Origin: Cyanobacteriota bacterium
Lineage (GTDB): Bacteria; Cyanobacteriota; Cyanobacteriia; Leptolyngbyales; Leptolyngbyaceae
DNA length: 34,735 nucleotides
Direction: 5' to 3'
Assembly: GCA_026389365.1 (NCBI GenBank)
Contig: JAPLHZ010000126.1
Location: 1 to 34,735, forward strand
The translations under genes and the position numbers were made by a program. Under the pieces are notes generated by a model. It saw nothing but the letters and a program-made list of their open reading frames with translations, searched no databases and was not told where the DNA came from. Of the stretch, positions 26,505 to 34,735 are shown piece by piece (position 1 is the stretch's first letter; every line of letters starts with the position of its first letter).

Positions 26505-28544
26505 CTAAGATGCCAGGGCCACGATCGGAATCGTAAAGTGAAACTCACTGCCCTGGTTTTTTCCCTCCGACTCTGCCCAAATCCGCCCGCCCCAACCATT
26601 CACAATCTGCCGACAAATAGCAAGACCAAGGCCCGTCCCACCAACACTCCGTCTCAGCGATCCCTCTTCCTGATAAAACCGCTCAAACACAGCCTCTAAC
26701 GAAGCCGGATCAATCCCACGGCCCGTATCCGCCAACACCACCTCCAACATATGTTGAATTCCCTGACTGGTGGATTCATTCGGTGATTGCACCGCTCGAA
26801 TCCGAATATGGCCCGTTGCATCCGTAAATTTGCACGCATTGTCCAAAAGCTTTGAAAGGACCTCCACCAGCCACTCTCCATCTACCCGCACCAACGGCAA
26901 CAATTCTGGAATCTCCACCGATATTTTCGGCAACTTAATCCCATAGCGGCTTTGCAAACTACTCAGCGCCAAATCAATACATTCTTGCAAGGGCTGCGGC
27001 TCCACCCGCCACTCAACGCGACCACTTTCCAAACGAGATAAAGTCAAAAAGTCCTGAATCAACTTTCGCATTCGATGCGCATCTTCCATCGCCGCATCCA
27101 ACATCACCTGACGCAATTCCTGCGGCATATCAGGTTCCGTGGCCAAACTTTCCAAACACACCTGAATTGTCGAAAGCGGTGTCCGTAACTCATGGCCCGT
27201 AATCGCAATCAGATTACTGCGCGTCCGTTCAAGCGCTTCAAGCTGTTGATTGAGATCCTCTAAATTCGCAAAGGACTCGGCCTGAATTAATGCTGTTCCG
27301 ACTTGATTAGCGATCGCATTCACCAAGTCCAGTTCACTTTCATTTAAATTCTGGGGCCGATCGTAGTGAAGTTCAATTACACCCAAAAGCCGATTTTGGC
27401 GAATTACCGGAACCATCAACCAACTGCAAATCTTGCCCGTGGTTGATAAGCTCTGAAGGGTTCGCAAAGACTCAGAATCAAGCCGAGTATCCTTCAAGTA
27501 TTGCGCCAAATCGGGTACGAACACCAACGTCTGTGTGGTGACAATTTGTTGGAAAAATGGATTGGATGCCAGGTTCCAACTCATGCCCAACAGCGACGGA
27601 ATCGACTGATCATCAATCCGATCGCCATCCTGTAGCGGCACATCATTTATCACTCCTAAAAATTCATGGCTCAGCTTCACCACAGCATTTCCAGCTTTCG
27701 CTCGATAGATCAAACAGCGCGACGGCTTCAGCACCTGCCCCAATTCTTGCGTTCCGACCTGAAGCACTTCTTCAGGATCCAACGATTCCCGAATCGCTGT
27801 CGTCATCAAATTTTGTAAGCGTTCTTTCCGCTCGCCCTCCGCGATCGATCGGTACGCCTTCGAGAGCTTGTACTGTCCCGCCTGTAAATACGTCACAAGT
27901 CGTTCTGAAAACGGATCCGCCACAGACGGTTTGAATCCCTTGAGGGTCTCGCGGTTCAGCTTTGCGAGCGCCTTGCCAACTTTGCTGGCTAGTTCCGGTC
28001 GATAACTTAAAATCCGTTGAAGCAGCAGTTCAGCAGACTTATTGACTATTTCACGATCGAAAGTCCAAATCCCTTCAAACCGCCGACCTTGGTCCACATG
28101 CAACACGCCCTCCTGATTGTTCTCATCACCCAAGCGTTCCCGACAAATCAAACAGGATGCATAGCCTTTCCCCAGTACCACCAAATGCCATTCCAGCGCC
28201 AATCCATCTTTTGGGTCAAAGGCGACGGTTTCGTATTGTTTCGATCGGTTTTGGAACTCCGTCTCTGGAGCTGCCAACACATAAACCTGATCGCTGCGTT
28301 CCGAAATCCTCACATAGCGATGCGCTTCTTGATTATAAAACCGTTCCCGCTGAAAACTCGCAATCACCAGCGGCTTATCCGACCCGGCTAAGACCTGATC
28401 CTCCATGGCATGAGACAATGCCGTCATCGAGGATTTAAAATACGTATGGGGATGAATCGGCTGAGGCAATGCCGCAGATAAATCATCCAATAGCGAAGTT
28501 GAGATAATCATTCCGCTGGACAAGGCAAAAAACCCGAAGAACAA
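26505..28544 (-). CDS. DICT-GAF-HisKA-HATPase sensor histidine kinase
   Basis: DICT-like N-terminus (TYFKSSMTALSHAMEDQVLAGSDKPLVIASFQRERFY), GAF, H-box AITGHELRTPLSTIQ, LLDNACKF N-box, DTGRGI, GTGLGLAI. Start may be ATG 28511. Confidence 0.92.
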   Translation of the reverse strand: MFFGFFALSSGMIISTSLLDDLSAALPQPIHPHTYFKSSMTALSHAMEDQVLAGSDKPLVIASFQRERFYNQEAHRYVRISERSDQVYVLAAPETEFQNRSKQYETVAFDPKDGLALEWHLVVLGKGYASCLICRERLGDENNQEGVLHVDQGRRFEGIWTFDREIVNKSAELLLQRILSYRPELASKVGKALAKLNRETLKGFKPSVADPFSERLVTYLQAGQYKLSKAYRSIAEGERKERLQNLMTTAIRESLDPEEVLQVGTQELGQVLKPSRCLIYRAKAGNAVVKLSHEFLGVINDVPLQDGDRIDDQSIPSLLGMSWNLASNPFFQQIVTTQTLVFVPDLAQYLKDTRLDSESLRTLQSLSTTGKICSWLMVPVIRQNRLLGVIELHYDRPQNLNESELDLVNAIANQVGTALIQAESFANLEDLNQQLEALERTRSNLIAITGHELRTPLSTIQVCLESLATEPDMPQELRQVMLDAAMEDAHRMRKLIQDFLTLSRLESGRVEWRVEPQPLQECIDLALSSLQSRYGIKLPKISVEIPELLPLVRVDGEWLVEVLSKLLDNACKFTDATGHIRIRAVQSPNESTSQGIQHMLEVVLADTGRGIDPASLEAVFERFYQEEGSLRRSVGGTGLGLAICRQIVNGWGGRIWAESEGKNQGSEFHFTIPIVALAS

Positions 28545-28670
28545 TAAACTTGAGTCATTATTGTATCCGCTGACTTTGGTCCCCTCGTCGCTTTGATAGC
28601 AGAAGCTTTATATATCGCAATATTCGTCCCTTAAATCGCACCCTTGGCTTGTCGATCGGCAACATAAACT

Positions 28671-28712
28671 AAAAAGCCTGGGATCACACAAATATGTAAT
28701 CCCAGGCTTTTT
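28671..28712. terminator. Rho-independent (bidirectional) terminator downstream of tRNA-Ala
   Basis: AAAAAGCCTGGGAT...ATCCCAGGCTTTTT. Confidence 0.88.
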
Positions 28713-28721
28713 AGGTATTAA

Positions 28722-28794
28722 TGGAGCCAAGCGGGTTCGAACCGCTGGCCTCTGCAATGCCATCGCAGCGCTCTACCAACTGAGCTATGGCCCC
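28722..28794 (-). tRNA. tRNA-Ala(GGC)
   Basis: Minus strand GGGGCCATAGCTCAGTTGGTAGAGCGCTGCGATGGCATTGCAGAGGCCAGCGGTTCGAACCCGCTTGGCTCC-A; anticodon loop ATGGCAT. Confidence 0.93.
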
Positions 28795-28903
28795 TTTCTT
28801 TTGTTATATTGCCCTGAATTAGCAATTGAAGTCAAGAGATTTTAAAATCCAGATGCCCCCGCTTCGATGTTAGGGTAAATATCGATCGTTGTAATAAAGC
28901 CCT

Positions 28904-29995
28904 ATGACTGACACTACCCCCCCAAGCTCCACCGATCCTGCAAGGCTCGACCCGACACAAGCCGACGAATTGCTCCTGTCCATGCGCCGCAAGATGGGAA
29001 CCTGGGTGGATTGGGCCGAGGCTTGCCAAAAACTCACGAAAAGTGGTTACAACGATCAAGCCATTTTTGAAGCCACCGGATTTGAAGCAATTCAGCAAAA
29101 TCAAATTATGGTCGCCGTGCAGGTTTACCAATCCATCATCAGCGTCGGTGTCACCCCCGAGACCGTGGCTCATTTCGGCTATCGTGCATCGGACGTGCTG
29201 TACGAATTCCGGATGCTTTCCCCCGTCGAACGTGCCGCTGCTGCTGACTTCGCCGCCGATCGTAAAATGGATATGGACGAAGCACGGGAAATGGGCAAAG
29301 CCGTCAAAGATTTCTCTCGAATTAACCAGCCCCCCGCAGAATTTTCCAGCCATCCCGGCGACATTTTGGCTTACTTTGCTTGGCGTGCTGCAAAACAAAA
29401 AACCGACCTTCAAGCCCGATCGGTTCTAATTGCCCGAGCGTTAAAGTACGTCCAATCCGTCTCCGCCCGCCGACAAATCGAAGCCCTACTCCTCGACTTC
29501 ACCCAAGTCCCCGAAAAACTTGCCCCCCGGCTCCCCTCCTACCGCATCGAATCCGACGAAGAACTTCCCACTATTCTCCCCGTCATTGGTGTCATGCCCC
29601 TGACCAAGAGCGACTTTCAAGCTCCCCCGCTCTATGATTCAGAAGAACCGTTTGGATTGGTACGATTTATAGGCTCCGGCGCATATGTGGCCGTTCCAGG
29701 CTACCAAGTGATTCGTAACGCCTCCGACCCGATCGCATTCTTAGCGGATAGTGATAAATTGCCCACCCGACTTCCTGGCACCCAAGAACAAGTCTTAATT
29801 GTGGTCGATCGGGCCGATTGTACGTGGAAAGAAGATTCCTACTTTGCCATTGCCGATGCCGAGGATCAATTGCAATTGAACTGGTTTGAAACCCCGCCTG
29901 AAGTGCAAATCTTAGGCCGAGTCATTCTATTGCTCCGTCCTAAGAAGGTCCTAGATGAGGCATACACGAAAGAACTATGGCAATTTGAAGAATAG
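28904..29995 (+). CDS. raf1: RuBisCO accumulation factor 1
   Basis: LLSMRRKMGTWVDWAEACQKLTKSGYNDQAIFEATGFEAIQQNQIMVAVQVYQSI and length 363 aa match Raf1. Confidence 0.92.
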   Translation: MTDTTPPSSTDPARLDPTQADELLLSMRRKMGTWVDWAEACQKLTKSGYNDQAIFEATGFEAIQQNQIMVAVQVYQSIISVGVTPETVAHFGYRASDVLYEFRMLSPVERAAAADFAADRKMDMDEAREMGKAVKDFSRINQPPAEFSSHPGDILAYFAWRAAKQKTDLQARSVLIARALKYVQSVSARRQIEALLLDFTQVPEKLAPRLPSYRIESDEELPTILPVIGVMPLTKSDFQAPPLYDSEEPFGLVRFIGSGAYVAVPGYQVIRNASDPIAFLADSDKLPTRLPGTQEQVLIVVDRADCTWKEDSYFAIADAEDQLQLNWFETPPEVQILGRVILLLRPKKVLDEAYTKELWQFEE

Positions 29996-30010
29996 TCGAT
30001 TTTATTGAAT

Positions 30011-30162
30011 GCCCCGATCCCCCTAAATCCCACTTGTGAAGGGGGACTAAGAAATAAGGGAGATGTAGAGTTTAATTCCAGTTCCTCCTTATTTTCTAGT
30101 TCCCCCTTTTTTGTGGCGTAGCCTGCCCGGAGGGCGTAGGGGTTAGGGGGATCGGGTCTTTT
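30011..30162. repeat. Pair of inverted copies of the dispersed G/C-run element in the raf1/CNNM-family convergent gap
   Basis: Left arm CCCGATCCCCCTAAATCCCACTTGTGAAGGGGGACTAAGAAATAAGG; right arm CCTTATTTTCTAGTTCCCCC...TTAGGGGGATCGGG. Confidence 0.85.
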
Positions 30163-30188
30163 GGTTCCAACAAAGGACTTAAAAAACT

Positions 30189-31553
30189 CTAATCACTTTC
30201 AGGAGCGATCGTCTCCAACCGCCGAACTTGAATTTGGTCCAATCGAGGCCCAACCGACGTAATTACAGTCAGTTCACAATTACTATCTTTCAAGATTTCC
30301 CCTTCCCCCGGAATCCGCTGCCATCTATACAGTAAAAAACCACCTAACGTATGATATTCGTCTGACAGTGGTAACTGGACCATCAACACCTCGTTGACAT
30401 TCTCAATCGAAAGCTGTGCTTGGACCATAAAGGTATGGGGATCGACTCGTTGGATCAAATTCACCGTTTCCATTTCATTTTCCGGTGATTCCCCAATAAT
30501 TTGAGCAATCAAATCCTGAATCGTCACCAGCCCCGCCGTACTGCCAAATTCATTCACCACCACCACAATGTGATGCCGCGATCGTTGCATTAAGGTCAAC
30601 AACTCACCCAAGGGCGTAGATTCTGGCACAAACCGAGCAGGCCGAATCCAAGGTTGAATTGGACTATCTAAAATCAAAGTGCCCTGGACCAGAGGCTCGG
30701 CTAATTCTTTTAAATGAATCACCCCACACACATCATCAACCGAATCAGAAATGACCGGATAGCGCGAATGATGACTACGAGAAACCTCATCTAAAAGATC
30801 ACGAACCGTTGCATCAATATCGATCGTAGTCATATTAGTCCGACGAATCATCACCTCATGGGCTTTCACGTCGGTAAACTCAAATACATTACTGAGTAAT
30901 TCTCGTTGTTCTTCGACTAATCCCATCGATTCACTTTGGGTTTCAATCATGAGCTGAATTTCTTCAGACGTAACCTGGTTATACCACCCTTGGCCCGTAT
31001 ACCGAATTCCAATCAACCGCAACAACAACTGCGTCGATTTATTCAAAATCCAAATAAACGGATGGAAACATCGGGCAATAGCACTACTCAACGGCGCTAA
31101 TGCCAAGGCAATATCTTCCGCATACAGCAACGAAATCGACTTTGGGCACAACTCACCCAAAACAATCTGCACATAGGCAATCAACAAAAAAGCGATCGGT
31201 ACAGAACAAGATCGCGTCACAGCCTCTAGCCAAGTTTCCGGAAAAAACGTCATCGATCGAATTCCCGATCGAATCAAATTCGCCATCGTGCTTTCACCAA
31301 TCCATCCCAAGGCGAGACTCGACATCGTAATGCCTAACTGCGTCGTTGATAGTAATCGATCGATGCCAATCTGTAACTCTTGCACCGTCTGAGCCTGCAA
31401 ATCACCCGCATCCACCAACTGGCTAATGCGCGATCGTCGCACGGAAACAATGGCAAACTCCGTCATTACAAAAAACGCATTGATTGATATCAATACCAAA
31501 ATCGAAAGTAGACGACTACCCACTTCTGAGGGGGACGCAGGGGAAGGCAACAT
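30189..31553 (-). CDS. HlyC/CorC (CNNM) family protein: DUF21 + CBS pair + CorC_HlyC domain
   Basis: LILVLISINAFFVMTEFAIVSVRRSRI, VTSEEIQLMIE, VFEFTDVKAHEVMIRRTNM, VVVVNEFGSTAGLVTIQDLIAQIIGE. Confidence 0.94.
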   Translation of the reverse strand: MLPSPASPSEVGSRLLSILVLISINAFFVMTEFAIVSVRRSRISQLVDAGDLQAQTVQELQIGIDRLLSTTQLGITMSSLALGWIGESTMANLIRSGIRSMTFFPETWLEAVTRSCSVPIAFLLIAYVQIVLGELCPKSISLLYAEDIALALAPLSSAIARCFHPFIWILNKSTQLLLRLIGIRYTGQGWYNQVTSEEIQLMIETQSESMGLVEEQRELLSNVFEFTDVKAHEVMIRRTNMTTIDIDATVRDLLDEVSRSHHSRYPVISDSVDDVCGVIHLKELAEPLVQGTLILDSPIQPWIRPARFVPESTPLGELLTLMQRSRHHIVVVVNEFGSTAGLVTIQDLIAQIIGESPENEMETVNLIQRVDPHTFMVQAQLSIENVNEVLMVQLPLSDEYHTLGGFLLYRWQRIPGEGEILKDSNCELTVITSVGPRLDQIQVRRLETIAPESD

Positions 31554-31582
31554 GGGGCAAGTTACAATAGATTTGTTGCAAT

Positions 31583-31663
31583 GAATTCGGAGGTAGTGAA
31601 TTCGGACATAGTAAATTCGAGTTAATGCGCAGTTAAATAAATGACTTTTAAATAAATGACTTT
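31583..31663. repeat. Adjacent 15-bp-period tandem repeats (imperfect x3, then perfect x2)
   Basis: GAATTCGGAGGTAGT/GAATTCGGACATAGT/AAATTCGAGTTAATG at 31583-31627; TAAATAAATGACTTT x2 at 31634-31663. Confidence 0.85.
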
Positions 31664-31675
31664 ATCTAATAATCC

Positions 31676-32359
31676 TTACTTAATGGGAACATCCGAAACT
31701 TCCAGTTGTATTTTTTTGTCTGGATAGTCAGCGAGCTGTAAGGAAACTTTACTCGCATTTGCCAACAAACTGCTAGATACTTTCACCGTCCCCATTACCC
31801 GATCGCTCCTTGCCGCAAGTTCCGGGGGCAGACCGATCGTTTCACCATTCAAAAGCCGCCCTTGATCGTCTGTAATGGTCAAAAAACTGTACAGAAAGTT
31901 AACTGTTTTGCCGCTATCGTTTTTTAGCGAAACATCGAAGTTGACCGTGTCTTCTTGGCGACGAATAGCGGTTACTTCGATCGTCACCTCCTTATCTTTA
32001 CCCACATAAGGAAACATTTGATTTGTCTTTTTCGTTTCAAATGTTTCCTTGATTAGGTTTTTTTGATCCGCAATGGGATCCATTCTTGCCCCAGCTTTTA
32101 GGCTACTACTAAATTTTTCTTTTGCAGCTTTCAAAATATCTTCTTCTTTCAGAAGAGTAATTTCAGCCTGTCCCGAAGTCCGCTTTTGAGGATTTCCGCT
32201 GCTGCCACTAGATGCCTTATTGGGCCGACTATCCGGTTGACGAACTCCCTTGAGAGCCTCAGTCCCTACGGAAAATCCACCCATAGAACTCACGACGCCT
32301 GCGCTCACCATCAAAAATAGAAGTACAAAGGTGAATGTGGCTGTTGAGTTGAGTTTCAT
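31676..32359 (-). CDS. Secreted or membrane-anchored protein of unknown function with a beta-sandwich-like C-terminal domain
   Basis: MKLNSTATFTFVLLFLMVSAGVVSS signal/TM (ATG 32357-32359), Ser/Gly-rich linker, EVTAIRRQEDTVNFDVSLKNDSGKTVNFLYSFLTITDDQGR. The ORF extends upstream to 32437. Confidence 0.65.
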   Translation of the reverse strand: MKLNSTATFTFVLLFLMVSAGVVSSMGGFSVGTEALKGVRQPDSRPNKASSGSSGNPQKRTSGQAEITLLKEEDILKAAKEKFSSSLKAGARMDPIADQKNLIKETFETKKTNQMFPYVGKDKEVTIEVTAIRRQEDTVNFDVSLKNDSGKTVNFLYSFLTITDDQGRLLNGETIGLPPELAARSDRVMGTVKVSSSLLANASKVSLQLADYPDKKIQLEVSDVPIK

Positions 32360-32542
32360 TAGATCTAGGGAGAAGAGGAATTGAGTTGAAAATCTGCTTT
32401 CTCTTGGCATTTTGATCATGATTGTATACCCAGACATCAGGAGCGCATCAGCTATTTTTTGAAGAAGTTAACTCAATTTTCTGATTCTAATCAGGTTGAT
32501 TCACGTTACAATAATCACTGACACTAACCAAGTCAAATATTT

Positions 32543-32615
32543 CCAGGGTTGGCCGAGCGGTTTAGGCAACGAGCTCATAATTCGTACCAGACGGGTTCAA
32601 TTCCTGTACCCTGGA
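32543..32615 (+). tRNA. tRNA with CAU anticodon (resembles trnI-CAU/tRNA-Ile2; elongator Met not excluded)
   Basis: CCAGGGTTGGCCGAGCGGTTTAGGCAACGAGCTCATAATTCGTACCAGACGGGTTCAATTCCTGTACCCTGG-A; acceptor CCAGGGT/ACCCTGG, anticodon loop CTCATAA. Confidence 0.88.
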
Positions 32616-32641
32616 CTTTCAACTCAAAAATACCTCCCAAA

Positions 32642-33508
32642 ATGCGATCGTATCGGGATCCCGAAGCATCAGACAAAGCCTACTCAGAAGACCAATATTC
32701 TACGGCAATTGCTCGTGAATGGTGGGCACAACGTTGGATTGATGTCCTCGAATCGTTTGGCTTTCGACAACGAATGGCGCGGGCACGGAACTATGCCAAA
32801 GATGGAAATGTTCTGAGCTTAGAGTTTCATAGTGCCAGCGTCGTTGCTGTTGTCATGGGATCGGCCCCTGAACCTTATAATGTCAGATTTCAAATCGAAC
32901 CATTTACCGATGAACAGTGGGGCTACATTGTTGAATCTTTGGCGGAACAAGCCCTGTTTAGTGCCAAGCTGTTATCTGGCGAAATGCCCCAAAACATCGA
33001 AGAAGTCTTCACTGCCAACGGTCTCAGCCTTTTCCCCTTCAATCAATTCGATATCATCAGTGAATGTGATTGCCCGGATCCAGTTAATCCTTGCAAACAT
33101 ATTGGTGCGGTTTATTATTTACTAGGCGATCGGTTTGGGGATGATCCCTTTGTACTGTTCCAACTCCGAGGCCGCAACAAAACCGAGATCATCCAAGCCT
33201 TACGCAACAGGCGGGCCTTGTTAAGTGGTGACGACGGGACATTGCGGGATGACGACGGCGCAATCATGGTGCCGATCGACGCTGACACCTTACTAACTCC
33301 CGACTCCATCCGTGCCTTCTGGGGCTATAATCAGCCCATCGATCCCAGCTTAATTTTTCTCGCCTCCTCTGGCGATAGCGTCCTAGACCTAATTGGAGTC
33401 CCCCGCCAGATGGATTCTAAAACTGCTGCCACCTGGATAGACATGATCCGCCATCGTCACGAACAAGTCAGCGCCGCTATCATCGCCCAAACCCTAGAAA
33501 CTCTATAA
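32642..33508 (+). CDS. SWIM zinc finger family protein
   Basis: CDCPDPVNPCKHIGAVYYLLGDRF (CxC...CxH) in a WWAQRWIDVLESFG...NVRFQIEPFTDEQWGYIVE context. ATG 32642 chosen because the longer ORF runs into the tRNA. Confidence 0.9.
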   Translation: MRSYRDPEASDKAYSEDQYSTAIAREWWAQRWIDVLESFGFRQRMARARNYAKDGNVLSLEFHSASVVAVVMGSAPEPYNVRFQIEPFTDEQWGYIVESLAEQALFSAKLLSGEMPQNIEEVFTANGLSLFPFNQFDIISECDCPDPVNPCKHIGAVYYLLGDRFGDDPFVLFQLRGRNKTEIIQALRNRRALLSGDDGTLRDDDGAIMVPIDADTLLTPDSIRAFWGYNQPIDPSLIFLASSGDSVLDLIGVPRQMDSKTAATWIDMIRHRHEQVSAAIIAQTLETL

Positions 33509-33589
33509 TTCTCAACTCTGAATTCGATCGATTTGATCCCGTCACGACGTAGACTTGATAGAAGTTTTTTTAGAAGTAGATTTGATCCT

Positions 33590-34318
33590 GTGCGAAAGAT
33601 TATTCTTGCTGGCAATTGGAAAATGTTCAAAACCCAAGCCGAAACTATAGAGTTTGTGCAGGGGTTCAAATCGCTTGTGGATGATGCCCCGAGCGATCGT
33701 GACATTGTTCTTTGCGTGCCCTTCACCGATCTTGCGATCCTATCCAAAACCTTACATGGCAGTCGCATCCAAATCGCGGCGCAGAATGTCCATTGGGCCG
33801 AAAATGGTGCTTATACGGGCGAAATATCAGCGATGATGCTGCTTGAAATCGGGGTGCGCTACGTAATCATTGGCCATAGCGAACGCCGCCAGCTTTTTGG
33901 TGAGACTAATGAAACGGTCAACTTTCGACTCAGAGCTGCTCAAAGTGCTGGTCTAAAACCTATTTTGTGTGTTGGAGAAACGAAGCAAGAGCGCGATGCA
34001 GGGAATGCAGAAGCGGTGATTTTCGAGCAGTTGGCTAAGGGACTGATGGGTGTTGATCAGACTAATCTTGTGATTGCTTATGAACCAATCTGGGCGATCG
34101 GAACGGGAGATACCTGCGAAGTCGCGGAAGCTAACCGGATTTGTGGCGCTATTCGCAGCAAGTTAAATAACTCAGATGTGCCAATTCAGTATGGCGGTTC
34201 AGTGAAGCCTGAAAACATCGATCAGATTATGGCTCAGCCGGAAATTGATGGTGCCTTAGTGGGTGGTGCGAGTTTGGAAGTCGAAAGTTTTGCTCGAATT
34301 GTTAACTATCAATCTTGA
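33590..34318 (+). CDS. tpiA: Triosephosphate isomerase
   Basis: [67 protein letters not shown] start at 33590. Confidence 0.96.
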   Translation: MRKIILAGNWKMFKTQAETIEFVQGFKSLVDDAPSDRDIVLCVPFTDLAILSKTLHGSRIQIAAQNVHWAENGAYTGEISAMMLLEIGVRYVIIGHSERRQLFGETNETVNFRLRAAQSAGLKPILCVGETKQERDAGNAEAVIFEQLAKGLMGVDQTNLVIAYEPIWAIGTGDTCEVAEANRICGAIRSKLNNSDVPIQYGGSVKPENIDQIMAQPEIDGALVGGASLEVESFARIVNYQS

Positions 34319-34351
34319 TGTAATTTCTAAGAAACAAATTAGCCTAAGAAT

Positions 34352-34376
34352 CCACCTGTGAACAAATTGCAGGTGG
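34352..34376 (+). terminator. Hairpin downstream of tpiA (possible terminator, no strong U-tract)
   Basis: CCACCTG-(N11)-CAGGTGG. Confidence 0.4.
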
Positions 34377-34419
34377 AAAATTTGTGGGTGGGTAATGGGA
34401 ATGACAAAAGAATTACATA

Positions 34420-34524
34420 CAATCCCCTGCACCAACGGCGCAATATCTTCTTGGCGAAACTTGAGCGCATTACCGATCGGATTTTGTAAAATTTGCCGCA
34501 TTTGCATCCCGTCAGCATCAATAA
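34420..34524 (-). pseudogene. Remnant of a histidine kinase HATPase_c domain (N-box region)
   Basis: Minus-strand translation IIDADGMQMRQILQNPIGNALKFRQEDIAPLVQG, flanked upstream by an in-frame TAG and losing homology downstream. Confidence 0.7.
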
Positions 34525-34599
34525 TCTATCTCTTAAAGGCGATCGCTATTACTGTGAGTCGTAATTTCTAGGCGATCGCATCAATAATCTATCTCTTAA
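34515..34599. repeat. 22-bp direct repeat GCATCAATAATCTATCTCTTAA (34515-34536 and 34578-34599) separated by 41 bp
   Basis: Two identical 22-mers; GGCGATCGC at 34539-34547 and 34571-34579. Confidence 0.93.
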
Positions 34600-34735
34600 C
34601 AACACTCCGGACAGATTTTCAGTCGGTCAAGCCCTGAGAGAGCCGTATTCCAGTAGTCTCTGGTAGTTTGGATTTAATTTAACCAAAGTCGGGTCCAAAC
34701 CAAACATTGCGATAAATAAGTCTAATAAATGCTCA

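Noticed and set aside
28832-29413. 193-aa minus-strand ORF
   Set aside because: Antisense to raf1; composition typical of shadow ORFs.
32549-32641. N-terminal extension of the SWIM ORF in the track
   Set aside because: Runs through the CAU tRNA; ATG 32642 is the plausible start.

Overview
This is a cyanobacterial chromosomal segment. It is rich in CGATCG/HIP1-like sites and carries cyanobacterial or plastid-lineage families such as Raf1, PAP/fibrillin, DUF3134 and CCB2/CCB4-type CcbB. Most of it is housekeeping: mraY, pyrD, an ftsL-like gene plus ftsI, a NarL-type two-component pair, metK, clpP, a gyrA-family gene, dacB-type PBP4, raf1 and tpiA, plus three tRNAs (Ser-GCU, Ala-GGC and a CAU tRNA). 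I found no CRISPR array, prophage or complete mobile element. An ISAs1-like transposase start lies at the left edge. The most notable observations are: (1) a DnaJ-TPR-WD40 gene split by one in-frame TAA; (2) an Rpn-family nuclease with five perfect 12-bp repeats and a possible internal-start product; (3) a dispersed G/C-run palindromic element in three convergent intergenic gaps, including a large inverted pair; (4) an FtsL-like protein directly upstream of ftsI, with a two-component system right behind; (5) an orphan Fe-S RecB/AddB-like nuclease; (6) a histidine kinase N-box remnant with a 22-bp duplication; (7) a GAF protein with a degenerate kinase core and an M16 peptidase homologue that has lost its zinc motif. 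I did not find a clear new multi-gene defence or biosynthetic system. All family calls come from reading motifs, with no database search.
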